IMG/VR virus record: IMGVR_UViG_3300031216_000083 | Coordinates: 1 to 20,598 of that record | Direction: 5' to 3' (one strand) | Source of the DNA: a virus | DNA: 20,598 bases | Shown: one piece after another, positions 16,679-20,598 of the stretch | Layout: each line of letters begins with the position of its first letter | How positions within the stretch are numbered: position 1 is the first letter of the stretch | The notes under the pieces: generated by a model | Told to the model about the DNA's origin: nothing | The model's database searches: none | The model's input: the letters and a program-made list of their open reading frames with translations, nothing else | Translations under genes and position numbers: made by a program

Positions 16679-17864
16679 CTGCGAAAATGTCACTCAATCA
16701 CACATCAACCAATTTATCGTATGACTTGGATATTAACGGTTGGTCGGCTTCGTCTATTCCTTCATAAGGTTCATATCATAATTCGGCTCTTGCTTCGTTT
16801 GCTGTGATAAGTCCGTTTCTCATTTTGGATTCTATGATATCAATCTTCTCTTTGTTTATTTCGAATGTTGTGTCAACGATGTGAAATACAAGGTCTTCTG
16901 TCTGTAGCGCTTCGTTGATTCGTTTCTCCACCCTCTTTTCAAATGGTGCGGCAGTCTGTTCGATGAACTTCTTGAATTGCATGTCCGCGTTGGTGTAGTT
17001 AACTCCGTCGGTATATCCAAGCATTACTTTGGGAACACCGAAAGCGCTACATACTCTATTGGTGTTGAAGCCCCTCATAACCTCAAATTGCATATCGGCA
17101 ACGCTGTCTTGCATCTTTTCAATTCCTGAAATTCCTCTCAACATTCCAATCTTATGTTTGTTTTTACCTCAAGAGAAATTCTTTTTCATTTGTGACATTA
17201 CTTTCGTCATTTCGGCGTCGCTTATGTCGTCCGACATTGTGAGAATCATCGAAGGAATTGCGTTGTTCTTGAAATAATGATAATTCATAAGAGAACTCTC
17301 GCTGTCGGACAATATCTCTATAATTATACCCTCCAAAGTTGATAATCAAAAAATTTCATTATCGGGGTCAAGATCGTCGTAACAATTGACGATCTCGTCG
17401 GGGGTGTATGTATTAACGACACCACCGTTGACAAATTGTTCATACGCCAAAACGTCACCGTATTCGTCGGCCCTTACTCTCACCGTCCTCGGGTCAATGG
17501 TGTCTAATCCGATCAAGACACCGCTGTCATTCAATAACCTTACAATATAAGCATTTCACCCGATAAGTAAGTCCCTAATGATTTTGTTTTTTAGTGTCCT
17601 TCGTCCTTTCCCGTACTCCATTACTGCGGTATAGCTTGCATCTGTCGCAACGTCCTCACCACTCATAAAGAAATATCAGTCCGACCCGATACTGTCTTGG
17701 TGTTCTTTTACGCAACGCCTGACGTCGCTGTTCTTTCTGTAATACTTATAGTACATATCGACGTTTGTTGTCGGTGCTTCTGTCTGTCAACCAAAAAATC
17801 AACCTGTCTTTTGTGCTGACGGTTGATTGACGGCTCTTCTGATCTCATACCCAAGAATATTCAT
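16668..17864 (-). CDS. Portal protein (HK97 family, 398 aa)
   Basis: ATG at 17864-17862 to TAA at 16670-16668. The sequence runs: MNILGYEIRRAVNQPSAQKT, a Gly-rich linker GGFFGGQTEAPT, NVDMYYKYYRKNSDVRRCVK, the conserved RDLLIGGNAYIVRLLND core, IDPRTVRVRADEYGD, TPDEIVNCYDDLDPDNE, SGGKNKHKIGML, MQFEVMRGFNTNRVCSAFGV (crown/wing helices), MLGYTDGVNYTNADMQFKKF and the helical C-terminus with GLITANEARAELGYEP. Double glycines in KTGGFFGG are partly TGA. CGA occurs at residue 88 (before RTLKNK) and 315 (in EKWINEAL); Trp is plausible at both. Twelve copies form the DNA channel at one capsid vertex and the dock for the terminase. Confidence 0.9.
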
Positions 17865-17929
17865 AGCCCTATTCCTTCAAAATAAATATACGTTTTATAT
17901 ATATATTGTAGGGCAATAATTAGTCAACG

Positions 17930-18127
17930 CTATTCTTGTTCTGCCCGCCAAGCCTTCACTATTACTTCTTTGACCGCTTTCTTCTTTCTTAAATAGTCCC
18001 TTTCGCTTCAAGTCAATTCGTCTCTCACATCAAACCGCATTGTTTTACGCTCCTTATAGTGAAGTCTTCAAATAACTTTGTAACTCTCGGGCAAGTCACA
18101 ATTCTCTATTGTCGAAAATATATCCAT
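17930..18127 (-). CDS. Small unknown protein between terminase and portal (65 aa)
   Basis: ATG at 18127-18125 starts 9 bases after the large terminase stop; the frame ends at TAG 17932-17930. The product begins MDIFSTIENCDLPESYKVIG and continues RLHYKERKTMRFDVRDELTG and RKKKAVKEVIVKAW. Two glycines are TGA. It is charged and helical in its second half, with a predicted strand pair in the first. A 65-base AT-rich gap separates it from the portal gene. I do not recognise it; by position it could be a packaging accessory protein. Confidence 0.5.
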
Positions 18128-18136
18128 AGCATCATC

Positions 18137-19408
18137 TTACATGAATAAAGCGGTGACCGTTCAACGTTTGAATTTGGTCGCTCCATAAAGAGCCGAATCA
18201 ATGCAATGATCGTTTCAATCCTCGGGAACATCAAGCGACACTTGCGTTTTCTTGTCAAGCATTCGGCTATATTCTGCGACCTCTTCAACTAAGTGTGCGC
18301 CGTTGATATATATATCATATTGCTTGATGTTGTCGATTTGTTCGTTTTTACTATTCTTGTACTTCTTTACTCACTTGATACGATACCCCGCTTTCTTTAT
18401 GTCTGCAATCATTTCGGGGCGGGCGCTGTCTGCTATAATCAACGTATCTTTCGGCACGTCTTTGGCTTCCATCTCTCTAATCAAGTCTTGACTTGTCTGT
18501 CCTGTGCTGAATATAATTTCTTGAATGTATAGTCTTTTCCTTGGTTTGGGTGTTGCTTGCGTTGTCTTTTGATCAACCTCGACTGTTTCGTTGTCGTTTG
18601 GTGTAATTGTACTGTAGGCAATGTCCTCAATCCTTAGATATGTCATTGCGTTCGGGTCGTTGAATCCAAAATCCAACCCAATCACGTGGGGTTTGATGTC
18701 GTGTTCAAATATTTCGTAGCTTGGGAATATTGACCCTTTGTTTCACTCTCACCATTCATTCATTGCGTATATTTTCCACTTCGCTTTGTTTTTGTACTTG
18801 AGAGCGTCCAACGAATCCAAGTAGTCTTGTCAAACGAATTTGTTGTCTCGTGCCGTCTTCTCAATCCATATGGCATTCTTTCGTAACTTCTTCTTGTCGT
18901 ATATCTCTTTCTTTAATCGATGCCTTGCCGAGACTGGGTTGAATATTCATATAATCTTATGATTGCTCCCTCCTCTTAATCTAAGATCTAGTTGTGTAAA
19001 CTCCTCGTAAGTTATCTCTGTCATTTCCTCAACAACAAAAACATCAAACTGCGCGATTGATTTTATTTTCTCTGCGTCATCTAATCCAAACATCATAGCA
19101 AAGCCTTTGTCTGCGATAATGTCTTTGTTCTCTTTACATGTTATATAGTCTCACACGCCAAAGTCTTTGATGACGTCCTTTGCTAGTTGTAAGCATGACG
19201 CTTTTAGTGTCCTTGATACCTTACGGAAGAATCAAACCCTCAATCAGTCCAATATCTCTTGTATAATCAACTGCATTACTGCGTACGACTTACCCGCTCC
19301 CGCTCAACCCTTTAAGAATATGTATCTTATTTTTGGGTCGTCCATCGCTTCAACGATCTCTTGTATTCGATCAACATATAGTGTCTCGTCATCGAAGTCG
19401 ATTATCAT
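18137..19408 (-). CDS. terL: Terminase large subunit (423 aa)
   Basis: Two-domain packaging motor: an N-terminal ATPase drives DNA into the head and a C-terminal nuclease cuts concatemers. ATG at 19408-19406, TAA at 18139-18137. Walker A is GGAGAGKS at residues 34-41, with Gly35 written TGA (19306-19304). Walker B is DVFVVEE near 122-128. The adaptor region has NPVSARHRLKKEI and NEWGEGNKGSIF. The nuclease site shows GLDFGFNDPNA (Asp246), IIADSARPEM (Asp327) and CIDSALYG (Asp404). Residue 382, in EYSWMLDK, is CGA where the family has 'Y.W..dk', supporting Trp. Overall length is normal. TGA also encodes the glycines of VGFFRK, FGVGDY and EDGNDH. The gene is intact; only a standard-code reading breaks it. 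Confidence 0.95.
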
Positions 19409-19458
19409 GTCTTTTTGTTGGGTAAAATATTTCCGTATCTACGGTGCAACATTTCTCA

Positions 19459-19884
19459 CTAGCCCGCTTTCTTACTGGGTTTTACTTTTGGGTGTTTTGT
19501 GGTGTCGTTGGTCTTGTTGTCCTCTTTTGTTTTCATTCCAAGAATCAAGTCCAACATCTCGGTCTTAGTTAGTCTCGGGGGCTTCTTCGTGTTCAATATG
19601 TTTGTGTACATAGGATTCAACGAATAAGCGTTGTCGGTGTAGTATACTGTGATTGTGTACTTGTCGCCCGTTGCTATCTTATTGAGTTCGTCCAACTTCT
19701 CTTTGACCTCTTTGTTGTCCTTGTTGAAGTCCAACATCTTTTTGAAGTGTTTTTCGGTCTCGTTGGTGTTGATGTTCTCTTCAAACACTTGCAACGCAAT
19801 CTCTCTCATTCGTTTCTTAACTCCAAACATTATAATATCCATACATAATAAAGTTGTTCTTATTTCTCTGTCTGTTTCCTTCAC
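19459..19884 (-). CDS. Unknown helical protein between the terminase subunits (about 141 aa)
   Basis: The frame ends at TAG 19461-19459. I take GTG at 19884-19882 as start, overlapping the small terminase gene by 25 bases, because the resulting N-terminus (KETDREIRTTLLCMDIIMFG) is continuous with the helical protein after it. ATG at 19842-19840 is the alternative and gives 127 residues. The body has REIALQVFEENINTNETEKH, DNKEVKEKLDELNKIATGDK, the strand YTITVYYTDN, and a Lys/Thr-rich C-terminus ending PSKKAG. It contains no TGA. A CGA in VKKWMREIA is neutral. I do not recognise a family. The place between the two terminase genes suggests a role in packaging. Confidence 0.55.
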   Translation of the reverse strand: MKETDREIRTTLLCMDIIMFGVKKRMREIALQVFEENINTNETEKHFKKMLDFNKDNKEVKEKLDELNKIATGDKYTITVYYTDNAYSLNPMYTNILNTKKPPRLTKTEMLDLILGMKTKEDNKTNDTTKHPKVKPSKKAG

Positions 19885-20285
19885 ACTTTTATAATTTCGA
19901 TATTGGTGTTGGTCTGTTCAACCTCTGTCTTTAAACTAAATTCGTCTTTGCCCTTTCTCTCCAATCGTCGCTTGTCGGCGTCCTTGTCTTGCCCGCTGTT
20001 TATTCTCTTAACCATATTAGTTTTCGCCTTTATGTTGGGACTTTTTTTAAGTATAGTCCTTTTTCTTGCGAAAGTAGGATTCTTCCTCAAGTACATATAA
20101 AAGGTTTTCGGGTCAATCTCTGCGACCAAACACGCTTCGGTATCGGTCAAAGCGTTCATAAACGCCGTTTCTAGTTTCGCAATAACTTCTTTTGTCATTT
20201 TGGTCGGTCTGCCCCCTACATTCTTCTTGCTTTTGTTCTTTGTTCCTTTTGGTCTTCAACCTTTGTTTACTGGTTTTTTATCCAT
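19860..20285 (-). CDS. terS: Terminase small subunit (141 aa)
   Basis: DNA-recognition subunit of the packaging motor. ATG at 20285-20283, 3 bases after the preceding stop; TAA at 19862-19860. The start is NKGGRPKGTKNK, a typical terminase or DNA-binding opening, with Gly10 written TGA (20258-20256), and VGGRPTK follows. Residues 47-68 (TDTEACLVAEIDPKTFYMYL) form a helix-turn-helix as in small terminases ('td.eAc..agis..tfY.wl..np'). Near the end is WWLERKGKDEFS, which matches the family's 'A.wyLerk..deF'; both Trp, residues 106 and 107, are CGA (19970-19968, 19967-19965). The tail EIIKVGRKQTEK is reached by reading one more TGA. It lies just upstream of the unknown gene and the large subunit. 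Confidence 0.8.
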
Positions 20286-20288
20286 TGG

Positions 20289-20387
20289 TTATCGTACAAA
20301 ATAAATTATCGTGTCCTCGCGGTCTCTTATGGTTTTCTCTAGGTCAATGCTTTCTTGTAACTCTTCTTCTGTTAGTTTATTTATCAT
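20289..20387 (-). CDS. Tiny ORF upstream of small terminase (32 aa), possible gene
   Basis: ATG at 20387-20385 to TAA at 20291-20289, ending 3 bases before the small terminase start. The product is MINKLTEEELQESIDLEKTI followed by RDREDTIIYFVW. The acidic helix and close spacing look gene-like, but at 32 codons chance is hard to exclude. It may serve as a leader that couples translation to the small terminase. Confidence 0.35.
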   Translation of the reverse strand: MINKLTEEELQESIDLEKTIRDREDTIIYFVR

Positions 20388-20448
20388 GTTTTATTTCGAG
20401 TATCTACGGTACAACTTATTTGGCTTAGCCCTTTGGTAGATTGATTTT

Positions 20449-20598
20449 CTAAAATGGGAGCAGGCTTTCCTTTGGTCAAGTATCTTTAGCGTTATTGTTC
20501 GTTAGTTTCCATGCACTCACAGAATTAAACCATCTACCATTATATTCTCTAGCTTTTACGTTCAGTCATACTGTTACCTCATCTCCTAGAGTTAGCCC
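20449..20598 (-). CDS. C-terminal end of a DUF3127-like protein (partial, runs off right end)
   Basis: The frame enters at the right edge and ends at TAG 20451-20449, about 49 residues. It reads LGDEVTVGLNVKAREYNGRW then FNSVSAWKLT and a Lys/Asn/Asp-rich tail. The pattern 'vGd.V.vsfn.kgReyngr.f..l.aw+i' is that of DUF3127 proteins, which are common in phages and thought to resemble single-stranded DNA-binding proteins (established for the family only by similarity, as I remember it). The Gly in TVGLNV is TGA; both Trp are TGG. It likely belongs to the replication module upstream of the packaging genes. Confidence 0.6.

Noticed and set aside
1-20598. A phage remnant full of pseudogenes broken by stops
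   Set aside because: All breaks are TGA; there is no excess of TAA, TAG or frameshifts, and the joined frames give intact catalytic residues and normal lengths.
1-20598. Genetic code 4 (TGA as tryptophan)
   Set aside because: TGA falls on conserved Gly positions (Walker A, collagen triplets, beta-helix ending), and Trp is supplied by TGG and CGA.

Overview
The window is a piece of a tailed-phage (siphovirus-type) genome, or of a prophage, from a host with a non-standard genetic code. Every gene I can support lies on the minus strand, so transcription runs from base 20598 towards base 1. Read with the standard code nearly every gene looks shattered by TGA. Read with TGA as glycine the fragments join into full-length phage proteins, and the glycines fall on family-conserved positions: the terminase Walker A loop, a collagen-like Gly-X-Y tract, the prohead protease motif and beta-helix consensus positions. 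This is NCBI code 25, known from Absconditabacteria (SR1) and Gracilibacteria. In addition, the arginine codon CGA repeatedly falls where the families have a conserved tryptophan, so CGA (and probably CGG) appears to be read as Trp. All translations below use UGA=Gly and CGA/CGG=Trp. Only TAA and TAG are stops.

Layout in order of transcription. 20598-19459: the end of a DUF3127-like protein, a tiny ORF, the small terminase and an unknown gene. 19408-16668: large terminase, a small unknown gene and portal. 16678-13650: Mu F-like minor head protein, a prohead protease fused to a scaffold-like tail, and the HK97-type major capsid protein. 13621-11461: a small unknown gene, head-tail connector, head-closure candidate, gp10-like tail completion protein, tail terminator and another small protein. 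11392-7751: major tail protein, a hairpin, tail-assembly chaperone G and its -1 frameshift product GT, and the tape measure. 7736-5894: distal tail protein and Tal-like hub protein. 5892-1074: six adhesion or fibre genes (large fibre, BppU-like, collagen-like, beta-helix, fibre tip, LamG lectin-like). 791-1: two small membrane proteins (holin candidates) and the start of a probable lysis enzyme that leaves the window.

The genes are packed tightly, with repeated 1-base TAATG stop-start overlaps that suggest translational coupling. The order DNA packaging, head, connector, tail, host recognition, lysis is the classical siphovirus late module. I found no plus-strand genes, no integrase, no CRISPR array and no tRNA genes here. 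The recoding tRNAs must therefore come from the host or from the unseen part of the phage genome. The host is most likely a member of Absconditabacteria, or less likely Gracilibacteria, which are ultra-small CPR bacteria.
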